Shown here piece after piece: positions 17,613-27,900 of a stretch of DNA of 64,000 bases. The translations under genes and the position numbers were made by a program. The notes beneath the pieces are model-generated. The model searched no databases. It saw only the letters and a list, made by a program, of their open reading frames with translations, and was not told where the DNA came from. This stretch comes from UBA5109 sp965661005. Its GTDB lineage: Bacteria; Pseudomonadota; Gammaproteobacteria; Pseudomonadales; Pseudohongiellaceae. The DNA lies in assembly GCA_965661005.1 (NCBI GenBank), contig CBFICB010000006.1, forward strand, positions 135,796 through 199,795, read 5' to 3'. Within the stretch, counting starts at the first letter, position 1, and every line of letters begins with the position of its first letter.

Positions 17613-19783
17613 ATTATCAATTTACTTTTTTAATACCGCTAAGTATCAGTTTGCTCGTAGCCTGTTCTAACGATAACTCCGCTAACCAGAGCTCCACTGA
17701 AATCACCTTAATTGAGACAGAAACTACTATGAGTAATGCGCCAACAGATAACCCTTTTTTAAGGCCTAGCCCTTTAGTATTTCAATTTCCGCAATTTGAT
17801 TTAATCTCTTCAGAACACTACTTGCCTGCTTTTGAACAAGGAATGGTCGAACAACTAGCCGAAATTGAAACGATTACCAGCCAACCTGAAGCACCAACCT
17901 TTGCTGATACCATATTAGCTCTTGAGTTATCCGGACAATTACTCAATCGAGTTGCTACCGTCTTTTACTCAATGAGCTCGGCTCATACTAATGAAGAGCT
18001 GAATGCTATACAGCGTGAAATTGCGCCACTGTTATCTGCCCATAGTGATCAAATCAATTTAAATGCGGCTTTATTTAGTCGAATTGATAGGCTATACCAA
18101 GACCGAAGCACATTGGGCTTAGATGCTGAATCACTTCGCTTATTGGAAGAAACGCACAAAGCTTTTGTTAGGGCTGGAGCTCAGCTCAATGAAGCGGATA
18201 AGGAAAGATTAAGAGCGATCAATACTGAGTTAGCTGAGTTATCTACACGCTTTAGCCAAAATGTTTTGAATGAGGTTAATGATGTTGCAATGATCATTGA
18301 AGAAAGAGCTGATTTGGCCGGTCTAAGTGAAGCTGAAATTCAGGCGGCTGCAGATGAGGCAAATGCTAGAGATTTGGCTGGAAAGTACGTCATTCCTCTA
18401 CTCAATACCAGCGGCCAGCCTTCTCTAACAAAACTTGAAAACCGGACTCTGCGCCAGGGTATCTATGAGACATCCTTGTTAAGAGGGAATCGAGGAGGCG
18501 AATATGACAACCGTGAAATTCTAAGCAGAACCCTAACCCTGCGGGATGAAAAAGCAGAATTGTTAGGCTTTGACTCTCATGCCGAATACATCTTGCAAAA
18601 TCAAACAGCTCAAAGCGTTGACGCAGTTAACCAAAGCCTGGCTGAACTGATTCCTCCGGCTGTTGCCAATGCACATAGAGAAGCCGCAGACCTGCAGGCA
18701 ATGATAGATGCCGAAGGAGGCAATTTCGAATTGGCAGCCTGGGATTGGACCTACTATGCTGAAAAAGTCAGACAAGAACGTTATCAGTTTGATGAGAACC
18801 AACTACGACCATATTTCGAAGTTAATAATGTAATGCAAAATGGTTTATTTTACACCGCCGAACAAATTTACGGCCTTGGCTTTCAAGAGCGTTTTGATTT
18901 GCCTGTCTATCAGGAAGATGTTCGTGTGTTTGAAGTCTTTGAAGAAGACGGTAGCACTCTGGCTTTCTTTATAATGGACCTATACGCCCGCTCCAGCAAA
19001 AGGGGTGGGGCATGGATGAATGCCTATGTAAGCCAATCTAACTTACTAGAGCAGCGACCAATCGTTGCAAACCACTTAAATATTCCTGAGCCTCCTCCTG
19101 GCGAGCCAACACTAATGACTTTTGATGAAGTCACCACGATGTTTCATGAATTCGGACATGCCTTGCATGGTATGTTTTCCAATGTAACTTACCCGTCTTT
19201 TTCTGGCACTAGCGTACCAAGAGACTTTGTCGAATTCCCTTCACAAGTCAATGAAATGTGGGCTAGCTGGCCTGAAGTACTTGGAAACTATGCAGTGCAT
19301 TACGAAACAGGTGAGCCTTTACCTAGCGAATTACTTCAGAAAGTAATGGATTCTCAGCTATTTAATCAAGGTTTTGCAACCACAGAATATCTAGCCGCAG
19401 CACTAACTGACTTCGCTTTACACCAATTACCGGCAGATGAAATTCCTTCAGCAGATGAGATCATGCAGTTCGAAGCAGATGCTTTAAGAAATGCAGGCTT
19501 TAACTTGGCTTCTGTACCCCCTCGATATCGTCTAAGCTACTTTTCTCACATTATGGGCGGGTATTCAGCAGGATATTATTCCTATATCTGGAGTGAAGTG
19601 CTGGATGCGGACACGGTGGAGTGGTTTAAAGAAAATGGAGGCATGCTTAGACAAAACGGCCAATACTTTAGAGACACCTTACTTTCTAAAGGTGGCAGCG
19701 TTGAGGCTATGGATTTGTTTAGAAATTTCAGAGGACGTGCCCCTAATGTTGAACCCTTGCTGATCAGGCGCGGTTTAAACTAA
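17609..19783 (+). CDS. M3-family zinc metallopeptidase lipoprotein (oligopeptidase A / Dcp type)
   Basis: 724 residues. The N terminus has a lipoprotein signal with lipobox LLVACS, so the protein should be lipid-anchored in the periplasm, unlike cytoplasmic PrlC. The zinc motif HEFGH is at residues 513-517, with the third ligand region NEMWASWPEV downstream and HIMGGYSAGYYSYIW near the C terminus. It probably cleaves short peptides, as peptidyl-dipeptidase Dcp does. It is coupled to the VanZ-like gene by a 4-bp overlap and is followed by a strong terminator. Confidence 0.93.
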   Translation: MNYQFTFLIPLSISLLVACSNDNSANQSSTEITLIETETTMSNAPTDNPFLRPSPLVFQFPQFDLISSEHYLPAFEQGMVEQLAEIETITSQPEAPTFADTILALELSGQLLNRVATVFYSMSSAHTNEELNAIQREIAPLLSAHSDQINLNAALFSRIDRLYQDRSTLGLDAESLRLLEETHKAFVRAGAQLNEADKERLRAINTELAELSTRFSQNVLNEVNDVAMIIEERADLAGLSEAEIQAAADEANARDLAGKYVIPLLNTSGQPSLTKLENRTLRQGIYETSLLRGNRGGEYDNREILSRTLTLRDEKAELLGFDSHAEYILQNQTAQSVDAVNQSLAELIPPAVANAHREAADLQAMIDAEGGNFELAAWDWTYYAEKVRQERYQFDENQLRPYFEVNNVMQNGLFYTAEQIYGLGFQERFDLPVYQEDVRVFEVFEEDGSTLAFFIMDLYARSSKRGGAWMNAYVSQSNLLEQRPIVANHLNIPEPPPGEPTLMTFDEVTTMFHEFGHALHGMFSNVTYPSFSGTSVPRDFVEFPSQVNEMWASWPEVLGNYAVHYETGEPLPSELLQKVMDSQLFNQGFATTEYLAAALTDFALHQLPADEIPSADEIMQFEADALRNAGFNLASVPPRYRLSYFSHIMGGYSAGYYSYIWSEVLDADTVEWFKENGGMLRQNGQYFRDTLLSKGGSVEAMDLFRNFRGRAPNVEPLLIRRGLN

Positions 19784-19804
19784 AATAAATTCAGCATAAA
19801 AGCA

Positions 19805-19834
19805 TAAAAAAAGGGCTCGAAGAGCCCTTTTTAA
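19805..19834. terminator. Bidirectional intrinsic terminator
   Basis: GGGCTC (19813-19818) and GAGCCC (19822-19827) form a perfect six-pair hairpin with loop GAA, flanked by an A-run on one side and a T-run on the other. It sits between the convergent M3 peptidase gene and the small secreted-protein gene. Confidence 0.9.
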
Positions 19835-19854
19835 ATCACGAAAGAAAATATAAT

Positions 19855-20226
19855 TTAATTGTCGCTTGATTGGTATATTTGAACTTGAACATTAAATGCT
19901 TCTGCAATTGCTTCCTGCGCATCAACATTCGCATTAATCAAATCAGTCCACTCATTTATGGCATCTGCGCCTGCAGAATCTGACCTTCTTTCTATCACTG
20001 TATTAACGCAATCTATAAATTCATTTGAATCAGCCATGTATGCTTGAACGGCATCTTGCGCATCTAAAAGTATATCAAGATCTTGACCGGCATTATCAGG
20101 GATCATAGGTACTGCTGGATTAGTACAATTTGCCCCTCCAATTGGACGATCTTGTGCTAAACCTATTGTCGAAGTCATTGCTAACAGAGCAACTCCCAGG
20201 CTAAATTTTCTGATAAATGAACTCAT
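19855..20226 (-). CDS. Small secreted protein of unknown function
   Basis: 123 residues from the ATG at 20226; GGGAG lies six bases upstream of it, whereas the ATG at 20232 would be only touching that site. A signal peptide (basic IRK, hydrophobic core, cleavage near GLA-Q at about 24) is followed by a roughly 99-residue acidic mature protein with two cysteines (34 and 73) that could form a disulfide. The mature part looks helical. I recognise no family. Confidence 0.75.
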   Translation of the reverse strand: MSSFIRKFSLGVALLAMTSTIGLAQDRPIGGANCTNPAVPMIPDNAGQDLDILLDAQDAVQAYMADSNEFIDCVNTVIERRSDSAGADAINEWTDLINANVDAQEAIAEAFNVQVQIYQSSDN

Positions 20227-20375
20227 TACCATCTCCCGTAAGTGGATTTTTTAATTGTGGATGCAAGGCTACCTAATCTTCAGCAATTAGTCCAAACATC
20301 AACCGTTTTTTTACAAAAATTTTAAGCAGAAATCCTTAGGGCTTTCTGCTTGGCTTTAGATTAAAATTCATAATA

Positions 20376-21650
20376 ATGATTGATACTGATTTTGATAAAA
20401 ACCATATTTGGCACCCCTACACTTCTATGCAAAACCCCTTGCCGGTTTACCCCGTGGCAAAGGCTGATGGAGTGTATATAGAACTGGAAGATGGACGGCG
20501 CCTTATCGATGGAATGGCGTCATGGTGGTGCATGATTCATGGCTATAACCAGCCAGAACTAAACCATGCAATCAAAGAACAGTTAGAGAATATGGCCCAT
20601 GTCATGTTTGGTGGTCTTACCCATGCGCCAGCCATTGAACTAGCTAAACTTTTGGTTCAAATCACTCCATACTCACTGCAAAAAGTTTTTATTTCTGACT
20701 CAGGCTCTGTCGCTGTTGAAGTCGCGATTAAGATGGCCAAACAATACTGGATAAATCTGGGCCAACAAAACAGAACTAAAGTGTTAAGTCTTCGTGGCGC
20801 CTACCATGGTGACACTTATGCAGCTATGTCGGTTTGTGATCCTTTCACCGGCATGCATCATTTATTTAAAGGTAGCCTGCCCCTAAACTATTTTGCAGAA
20901 AGACCCGCCTGTCGCTTTGGTGAACCCTGCAATGAAAAAGATTTATCCAATATCAAGTTTTTATTAAAAAAACATCAGAACGAGCTAGCGGCTCTCATTT
21001 TGGAGCCGATTGCGCAAGGCGCAGGAGGTATGTGGTTTTATTCTGCGGAGTATTTATCAGCGATCAGGTCCTTATGTGATGAATATGACGTACTACTAAT
21101 TGCCGATGAAATTGCTACCGGCTTTGGCAGAACCGGGCTTATGTTTGCCTGTGAACATGCCAATATTGATCCAGATATACTGTGTTTAGGTAAAGCATTA
21201 ACTGGAGGTTATATGAGCCTAGCTGCAACTCTTTGCAATGATAAAGTCAGCGATGGAATATCTAAAAACGACGGTGTATTTATGCATGGCCCGACTTTCA
21301 TGGGAAACCCACTAGCTTGTGCTACAGCTATAAGCAGCATTAATCTGCTCTTAAATTCACCCTGGCAAAATAGAGTTTCGGCTATTGAGCAGCAATTATC
21401 CAAAGAGCTGAAAAGCTGTCTAGAAAGCAGCTCTGTTAATGAAATTAGAACACTTGGGGCAATCGGCGTAGTTGAGATGAAAGAAGCGATTGATATAAAA
21501 CTCGCTCAGGAGTTTTTTGTGAGTAAAGGCGTCTGGATTCGTCCATTCGGCAAACTGCTCTATGTAATGCCTCCTTATATTATTAAGCCGAAAGAACTCA
21601 GTCAGCTCACTCAAGCAATTCTAGCGTTCACAAAATTATTAACAGAATGA
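20376..21650 (+). CDS. bioA: Adenosylmethionine-8-amino-7-oxononanoate transaminase
   Basis: 424 residues. This PLP enzyme uses SAM as amino donor to convert KAPA to DAPA in biotin synthesis. Visible are HIWHPYTSM at the N terminus, the SASVAVEVAIKMA-like segment SGSVAVEVAIKMA, LRGAYHGDT, the Asp motif LLIADEIATGFGRTG and the PLP lysine in LGKALTGGYM. It completes the pathway with bioBFCD but is encoded some 8.5 kb away from them, a common gammaproteobacterial arrangement. Confidence 0.97.
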   Translation: MIDTDFDKNHIWHPYTSMQNPLPVYPVAKADGVYIELEDGRRLIDGMASWWCMIHGYNQPELNHAIKEQLENMAHVMFGGLTHAPAIELAKLLVQITPYSLQKVFISDSGSVAVEVAIKMAKQYWINLGQQNRTKVLSLRGAYHGDTYAAMSVCDPFTGMHHLFKGSLPLNYFAERPACRFGEPCNEKDLSNIKFLLKKHQNELAALILEPIAQGAGGMWFYSAEYLSAIRSLCDEYDVLLIADEIATGFGRTGLMFACEHANIDPDILCLGKALTGGYMSLAATLCNDKVSDGISKNDGVFMHGPTFMGNPLACATAISSINLLLNSPWQNRVSAIEQQLSKELKSCLESSSVNEIRTLGAIGVVEMKEAIDIKLAQEFFVSKGVWIRPFGKLLYVMPPYIIKPKELSQLTQAILAFTKLLTE

Positions 21651-21706
21651 GCTCAGGCTAGCTTATGTTTTGTAAACCAGATCTCTCTTTATTATAAAAA
21701 AATACC

Positions 21707-21850
21707 TATAATTCGAGCCAATTAATCATGGCTCCCCCATGTGCTAGCAGTAGATTCTTTTGTAACTTTTAAAAAGTTATTTAAGTAGTTGTAGAAATCC
21801 GAAGCATTTAAAACCCGCTTATCTTAACTCCGCTACTGGCGGAGTTTTTT
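21707..21850 (+). ncRNA. Candidate intergenic small RNA with intrinsic terminator
   Basis: A consensus -10 box TATAAT is at 21707-21712 (no good -35 seen). Next come a hairpin GAGCCA/TGGCTC (21715-21720/21729-21734), an AT hairpin AACTTTT/AAAAGTT around 21773-21789, and a strong terminator hairpin AACTCCGC/GCGGAGTT (21826-21833/21839-21846) followed by Ts. The terminator points away from bioA and is antisense to the folK 3' end, so it does not serve folK. It may simply end bioA transcripts, or define an RNA of about 130 nt. No known RNA family recognised. Confidence 0.45.
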
Positions 21851-21852
21851 TA
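21826..21852 (+). terminator. Rho-independent terminator downstream of bioA
   Basis: Eight-pair hairpin AACTCCGC/GCGGAGTT with a five-base loop, followed by a T-run on the plus strand. It overlaps the last codons of the convergent folK gene. Confidence 0.85.
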
Positions 21853-22321
21853 TAAAACTAATCATCCTTGCATAAGCATATTTACTTAAAAGTTCTTGCA
21901 AAGGTTTTAGCACAAAATCCCTATTAAGTATTTCAGGGTGTGGCAACATCAACTTTTCACTTTGCAGACTCTCTTCTTTATATACAAGCAAATCTAAATC
22001 AATTGTTCTTGCTTCATTTTTAATTCCACTACGCTTTCTTCCCATTTTGTTTTCAATATTCTGCAGCTTATGCAGGAGACTTAGAGATGTTTCATTATGT
22101 TTAGGGATATAAGCTATAACCGCATTAATAAATTTTGGAGAATCAGGCGGACAATCTAAAGGCTCACTTTCGAACAAGCTTGACAGTAAAATTGACTCAT
22201 CACTAAAAATACTTATGCGCTTGACAGCCTCCAGCACATTTTCTTTTGGCGAACCAAAATCTGAATCAAGATTTGAACCCAAACCAATAAAAACATACTT
22301 TTTGAAATCTTTAATTAGCAT
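21833..22321 (-). CDS. folK: 2-amino-4-hydroxy-6-hydroxymethyldihydropteridine pyrophosphokinase
   Basis: 162 residues. It transfers pyrophosphate from ATP to hydroxymethyl-dihydropterin in folate synthesis. Signatures are YVFIGLGSNL near the N terminus, the substrate segment ESEPLDCPPDSPKFINAV and the ATP/Mg motif EARTIDLDLLVY followed by LPHPEILNRDFVLKPL. It is a lone gene; a copy of the stem-loop repeat lies between it and hemE. Confidence 0.95.
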   Translation of the reverse strand: MLIKDFKKYVFIGLGSNLDSDFGSPKENVLEAVKRISIFSDESILLSSLFESEPLDCPPDSPKFINAVIAYIPKHNETSLSLLHKLQNIENKMGRKRSGIKNEARTIDLDLLVYKEESLQSEKLMLPHPEILNRDFVLKPLQELLSKYAYARMISFIKKLRQ

Positions 22322-22350
22322 TGGGACATATGATTGTTGAAAGCGAATTT

Positions 22351-22445
22351 TATACGAGGCGAAGGCTAAATTAATTAAAGGCTTACTTTACAGTAAGTAA
22401 CTGGATAAATTAATTTTTTTAACAAAGCAGAAACGAGCGCAATAG
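22351..22445 (+). repeat. Nested stem-loop interspersed repeat, copy A
   Basis: Layout: GAGGCGAAGG, outer arm AAATTAATT (22368-22376), inner hairpin CTTACT/AGTAAG (22382-22387/22392-22397), outer arm AATTAATTT (22408-22416), then AACAAAGCAG and GAGCGCAATAG. Shares architecture and conserved flanks with copies at 59292, 59411 and 63247, all in the same orientation. Lies between hemE and folK. Confidence 0.75.
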
Positions 22446-22452
22446 CTCTATT

Positions 22453-23517
22453 TTAGTGATACTTAGCGGACAGTTCGTGAACAGCATCTATAAATACTTT
22501 CGCATGATCAGGATCAACATGCTGATGTATCCCATGCCCAAGATTAAATACATGCCCATTACCTGAGCCAAATTGTTCAAGGATCATGGCAACTTCGGCG
22601 CGAATTTTTTCTGGGCTGGCATATAACACAGAGGGATCCATATTGCCCTGCAGGGAGACTTGGTGACCTATTCTGGTTCTGGCATTTGCAATATTGATCG
22701 TCCAATCCAAACCAACACAATCAGCTCCACTATCTGCAATTGTTTCCAACCAAAGACCACCATTCTTTGTAAAGACAATAATCGGAACTTGCCTTCCGTC
22801 GTTTTCACGAATTAGTCCTCTTATTATTTTCTCCATATAGGCTAGAGAAAATTCCTTATAGCAATGCGGGCTTAAAGCGCCACCCCAGGTATCGAAAATT
22901 TGCACAGCTTGAGCCCCGGCGCGTATCTGGGCATTAAGATAATCGGTAACTGATAGAGCAACTTTTTCTAGTAGTTGATGCATTAATTCTGGCGAATTCA
23001 TCATTAAACTTTTTATAGTGGCAAAATCCTTGCTGCTGCCACCCTCAACCATATAAGTTGCTACTGTCCAGGGGCTTCCTGAAAAGCCAATCAGGGGTAC
23101 GGCACCATTCAACTCCTTTCGAATGAGACTGACAGCATCCAGCACATAAGGTAAATCTTGCTGGGCATTGGTCACAGGTAAGGCCTCAATATCTGCTTCA
23201 GTGCGCACCGGCTTATGAAATTTCGGCCCTTCTCCAGCCTCAAAATATAGCCCTAAACCCATGGCATCAGGAATAGTTAAAATATCAGAAAAAAGAATTG
23301 CAGCATCCAGTTCGTAACGACGTAAAGGTTGTAAAGTGACTTCACAGGCGAGCTCTGGATTTTGGCAAAGGTTCATGAAATTGCCTGCTTTAGAACGAAC
23401 CTCGCGATATTCTGGCAGGTATCGCCCTGCCTGACGCATCATCCAGACTGGCGTTACGTCAACATCCTGACGTAATAGAGCTTTTAGAAAACGATCATTT
23501 TTAAGAGCAGCTGTCAT
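22453..23517 (-). CDS. hemE: Uroporphyrinogen decarboxylase
   Basis: 354 residues, the usual length. It removes four carboxyl groups from uroporphyrinogen III to give coproporphyrinogen III in heme synthesis. Signatures are PVWMMRQAGRYLPEYRE near the N terminus, the FSDILTIPDAMGL segment with the catalytic Asp, and GFSGSPWTVATYM. Its start shares one base with the gltD stop; the gltB-gltD-hemE order is common in related genomes. Confidence 0.97.
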   Translation of the reverse strand: MTAALKNDRFLKALLRQDVDVTPVWMMRQAGRYLPEYREVRSKAGNFMNLCQNPELACEVTLQPLRRYELDAAILFSDILTIPDAMGLGLYFEAGEGPKFHKPVRTEADIEALPVTNAQQDLPYVLDAVSLIRKELNGAVPLIGFSGSPWTVATYMVEGGSSKDFATIKSLMMNSPELMHQLLEKVALSVTDYLNAQIRAGAQAVQIFDTWGGALSPHCYKEFSLAYMEKIIRGLIRENDGRQVPIIVFTKNGGLWLETIADSGADCVGLDWTINIANARTRIGHQVSLQGNMDPSVLYASPEKIRAEVAMILEQFGSGNGHVFNLGHGIHQHVDPDHAKVFIDAVHELSAKYH

Positions 23518-24947
23518 TAGATTTCTAGGTAATCCAGAATGCCATCCGCAGCCTGACGACCTTCATAGACTGCAGTCACCACAAGATCAGCACCACGGAC
23601 CATATCACCGCCGGCAAATATCTTTGGATTAGAGGTCTGAAAAGAACAAGTTCCATCTTCTGAAGCAAGGACTCGTCCCCGCTCATCAAGAGCAATATTA
23701 AAATCTGAAAACCAAGGAGCTGGACTAGGTTGGAAACCAAAGGCAATTAACACAGCATCCGCAGCAATGATTTCTTCACTTCCCGGGATTGTTTCTGCCC
23801 GTTGCCGACCTAATTCATCCGGCTCGCCCATACGAGTAGAAATAAATTTCACTCCACTTACCTGACCATTTTCACCCACTATTTCTAAGGGCTGTTTATT
23901 AAATATAAACTTTACACCTTCCTGTCGCGCATTTTCTACTTCACGCTTAGAGCCTGGCATGTTCTCTTCATCGCGGCGATAAACACAGCTCACTGAACTT
24001 GCTCCTTGCCGAATCGAAGTTCTATTACAATCCATTGCGGTATCACCACCGCCCAAGACAATCACGCGCTTTCCCTCTACGCCAGTATAGTTAGATCCCT
24101 TAACCTCAAAGTTTCCATGATGAGCCGTATTCCCAATTAAAAAAGGCAGTGCTTCATAAACACCTTCCATGTCTTCTCCAGGAAACTCTCCTTTCATTGC
24201 GGTGTAAGTCCCCATACCTAAAAAGCATGCATCATACTCATTCAGCAAATCTTCAAAACTGATGTCTGTACCAACCTCAGTATCAAGCTTAAATTCAATA
24301 CCCATTTCTTCAAATATTTGACGACGCTGGACCATAACCTGCTTTTCCATTTTGAACATTGGAATACCAAAAGTCAGCAAGCCTCCAATTTCTGGATATC
24401 GATCATAAACAACTGGTTTTACACCAGCTCTGACTAGTACGTCGGCACAGGCAAGACCAGCTGGTCCAGCACCAATAATTGCAACCTTTTTATCAGTAGC
24501 AATCACCTTGCTCATGTCAGGCCGCCACCCCATAGCAAAGGCGGTATCGACAATGTACTTTTCAACATTTCCTATGGTTACGGCACCAAAGCCGTCATTA
24601 AGAGTACAGGCGCCTTCACAGAGTCTGTCTTGTGGGCAAATCCGGCCACAAACTTCAGGCAAACTATTTGTCTGGTGACAAAGTTCTGCAGCTTCTAGAA
24701 TATTGCCTTCATTAACCAGTTTTAACCAATTTGGAATGTAATTGTGTACAGGGCATTTCCATTCACAATAGGGATTACCACACTCCAAGCAGCGTTCAGA
24801 TTGGACGGCGGCCTGAGGCTGATCAAATTGTTCATAGATTTCAACAAACTCGGTTTTTCGTGTTTCAATAGCTTTCTTCTCTGGATCCTGCCGATCCTCC
24901 GTTAGAAAACGAAAAACATCTTTTGCTTTGATAACTTTTTCAGCCAT
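23517..24947 (-). CDS. gltD: Glutamate synthase (NADPH) small subunit
   Basis: 476 residues. With GltB it converts glutamine and 2-oxoglutarate to two glutamates; this subunit takes electrons from NADPH via FAD. Cysteine groups for iron-sulfur clusters are in CLECGNPYCEWKCPVHNYIP and CGRICPQDRLCEGAC; FAD binding is at AIIGAGPAGLACADVL and NADPH binding at VIVLGGGDTAMDC. It follows gltB by 17 bp and precedes hemE. Confidence 0.97.
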   Translation of the reverse strand: MAEKVIKAKDVFRFLTEDRQDPEKKAIETRKTEFVEIYEQFDQPQAAVQSERCLECGNPYCEWKCPVHNYIPNWLKLVNEGNILEAAELCHQTNSLPEVCGRICPQDRLCEGACTLNDGFGAVTIGNVEKYIVDTAFAMGWRPDMSKVIATDKKVAIIGAGPAGLACADVLVRAGVKPVVYDRYPEIGGLLTFGIPMFKMEKQVMVQRRQIFEEMGIEFKLDTEVGTDISFEDLLNEYDACFLGMGTYTAMKGEFPGEDMEGVYEALPFLIGNTAHHGNFEVKGSNYTGVEGKRVIVLGGGDTAMDCNRTSIRQGASSVSCVYRRDEENMPGSKREVENARQEGVKFIFNKQPLEIVGENGQVSGVKFISTRMGEPDELGRQRAETIPGSEEIIAADAVLIAFGFQPSPAPWFSDFNIALDERGRVLASEDGTCSFQTSNPKIFAGGDMVRGADLVVTAVYEGRQAADGILDYLEI

Positions 24948-24964
24948 AAACTTTTATCTTCAAA

Positions 24965-27900
24965 CTACTGTGAAGTCACATCAATATAATCTAGTAGACT
25001 TTTCATATTGGCTTCTTTTGGAATGACTAGCCAAAATTTACGTAAATAATCTACATAGTTGTCTAGTATTTCCTGCCCCCAGGCACTATTCGTTTCATCT
25101 ACGAATTCCTGTATTACACCGCGCAAATGATTTCGATATTCTTCCATTCCTTCCTGGCGTATTCGGTGTACTTCTATCAACTCGTGGTTATATTTATCAA
25201 CAAAGTTTTTTTCAAGATCCAAAACATAGGCGAAACCTCCCGTCATACCGGCACCAAAGTTATGCCCGACACTACCCAGCACGGTTACCATTCCACCTGT
25301 CATATATTCGCAGCAGTGATCCCCTGCACCTTCTATGACGGCATGTACACCAGAATTTCTAACAGCAAACCTTTCGCCAGCCCGGCCTGAGACAAATAAT
25401 TTTCCACCCGTGCCGCCATACAAGCAGGTATTGCCAATTATCGAAGTATCCTGTGATTTAAAACTTGAGCCGGCAGGAGGCACAATCACCAGTTTTCCAC
25501 CAGCCATGCCTTTACCTACATAATCATTAGCATCCCCAACTAAAGTCATATTCAAACCACCGGCATTCCAGACGCCGAAACTTTGTCCGACACACCCAGT
25601 TAATCGAATATTAAGTGGGGCATCAGCCATTCCATCATTTCCATGGCGTTTAGCAATTTCACCTGATAAACGGGCACCTATAGAGCGATTAAAATTTTGC
25701 ACTTCATAGTTAAAAATACCACCACTCTTAGTTTCAATCGCAGGCAACATATCTTTAACCATCTGCTCAGCAAGTAAGCCTTTATCCAGAGGCTCATTAC
25801 TGAGCGTAGTGCAAAACTGATCTTTGTCTGCCGGGATATGGTCATTGTGCAGTAACCGGGATAAGTCGATATTTGCTTGTTTCTCTGTTTCAGGCTCAAT
25901 AATTTCAAACAAATCAGTGCGCCCAATCAGATCTACCAAATTGCTAACACCAAGACGCGCCATCCACTGTCGAGTATCCTGAGCAACAAATTTAAAATAA
26001 TTCATGACCATTTCCACTTCACCGATAAAATGCTTCGCTCGCAATTTATCGTCCTGAGTAGCCACGCCAGTTGCGCAATTATTTAAATGGCAAATACGTA
26101 AATACTTACATCCCAATGCAACCATAGGGATCGTGCCAAAGCCAAAACTCTCTGCTCCTAGTATTGCCGCTTTGATTACATCAAGACCGGTTTTTAATCC
26201 ACCATCAGCTTGCAAGCGAATGCGTCCACGTAAGCCATTGGCTCGCAAGGATTGTTGTACTTCACTTAAACCTAGTTCCCAAGGGTTTCCGGCATAGCGA
26301 ATAGATGTTAAAGGACTAGCACCTGTACCACCATCGTGACCTGAGATGGTAATGAAATCAGCATAGGCTTTTGCCACACCAGCAGCAATAGTGCCAACTC
26401 CTGGCCCGGCAACAAGTTTTACCGAAACCATGGCTTCGGGATTTACCTGCTTCAAATCGAAAATTAATTGTGCTAAATCTTCAATAGAATAAATATCGTG
26501 ATGCGGGGGAGGCGAGATAAGTGTTACACCTGGTACTGAATAGCGTAATCTGGCGATTAGCTCATTCACTTTCCGGCCTGGTAATTGGCCGCCCTCTCCA
26601 GGTTTGGCTCCCTGAGCAATTTTTATCTGTAACACTTCTGCGTTAACTAAATAATGAGGTGTAACACCAAAACGCCCAGACGCTATTTGTTTAATTTTTG
26701 ATACTTTATCTGTGCCATAACGAGCGATATCTTCACCGCCTTCTCCAGAGTTAGATCGTCCACCCAAACGGTTCATCGCTTGCGCTAATGATTCATGAGC
26801 TTCTGGCGATAATGCGCCTAGCGACATCCCAGCCGAATCAAATCGTTTTAAAATATTTTCAAGAGGCTCAACTTCGTCTATATCTATTGAGTCCAAGTCT
26901 TCACGTAAGGCCAACATATCACGCAAAGTCGATACCGGACGGTTATCCACTAATTGGGCAAAGGCTCGGTATTTTCCAAAATCACCACTTTTAACAGCTT
27001 CCTGAATAGTCATGACAACATCAGGATTTATCATATGGTACTCACCGCCATGAATATATTTAAGCAAACCGCCAGCCTGCAGCCCCTTACGCGCTGACCA
27101 TGCCTCCTTGGCCAATATTTGCTGATCCTTTTGAATATGTGCAAAGGTTGCTCCTTGAATACGGCTCAAACTTTCAGGGAAACATAAATCTGTTACTTCA
27201 TCAGCTAAACCGACAATTTCAAATAACTCAGCGCCACGATAAGAACTAATCGTGCTAATGCCCATTTTTGAAAGAATTTTAAGTAGTCCTTTGTTTATTC
27301 CTTTACGATAGTTTTTATGCGCCTTTAATAGCGGCATCTCAATGAGATTATGAGCAACCATATGTTCGATAGTGTCATAACTCATATAAGGGTAAACTGC
27401 CGTTGCACCATAGCCAATCAAACAAGCAACTTGGTGTGAATCTCGCGCGCTAGCTGTTTCTACAATTAAGTTGCTATCACAGCGCAGACCCTTTTCATTG
27501 AGATTGTGATGAATAGCTGCTGTTGCCAGCAAGGCATTGATGACTAACTGCCCCTTTTGTGGCATGCGTTCGGAAAGGAACAATAAAACCTTGCCATCGC
27601 GCACAGCTTGTTCTGTTTTTTTGACGAGCTCTTCTATTGCTTGTTTCAGACCAATATCTGGATCATATGCCAAGCTGAAGTGTGCAGACTCGTAATCCGG
27701 CCTTTTCAGGTGCAATAGATTGTAATACTTAACCGGGGATAACAACGGTGAAGTTAAAATAACCCGGTTAGCATGCTCTGGGGTCTCCTCGAAAACATTG
27801 AGTTCTCTACCCATTCGAGTTTCCAAGGACATCACAATAGTTTCACGCAAGGAATCGATTGGTGGATTAGTCACTTGAGCAAACTGCTGCCTGAAGTAAT

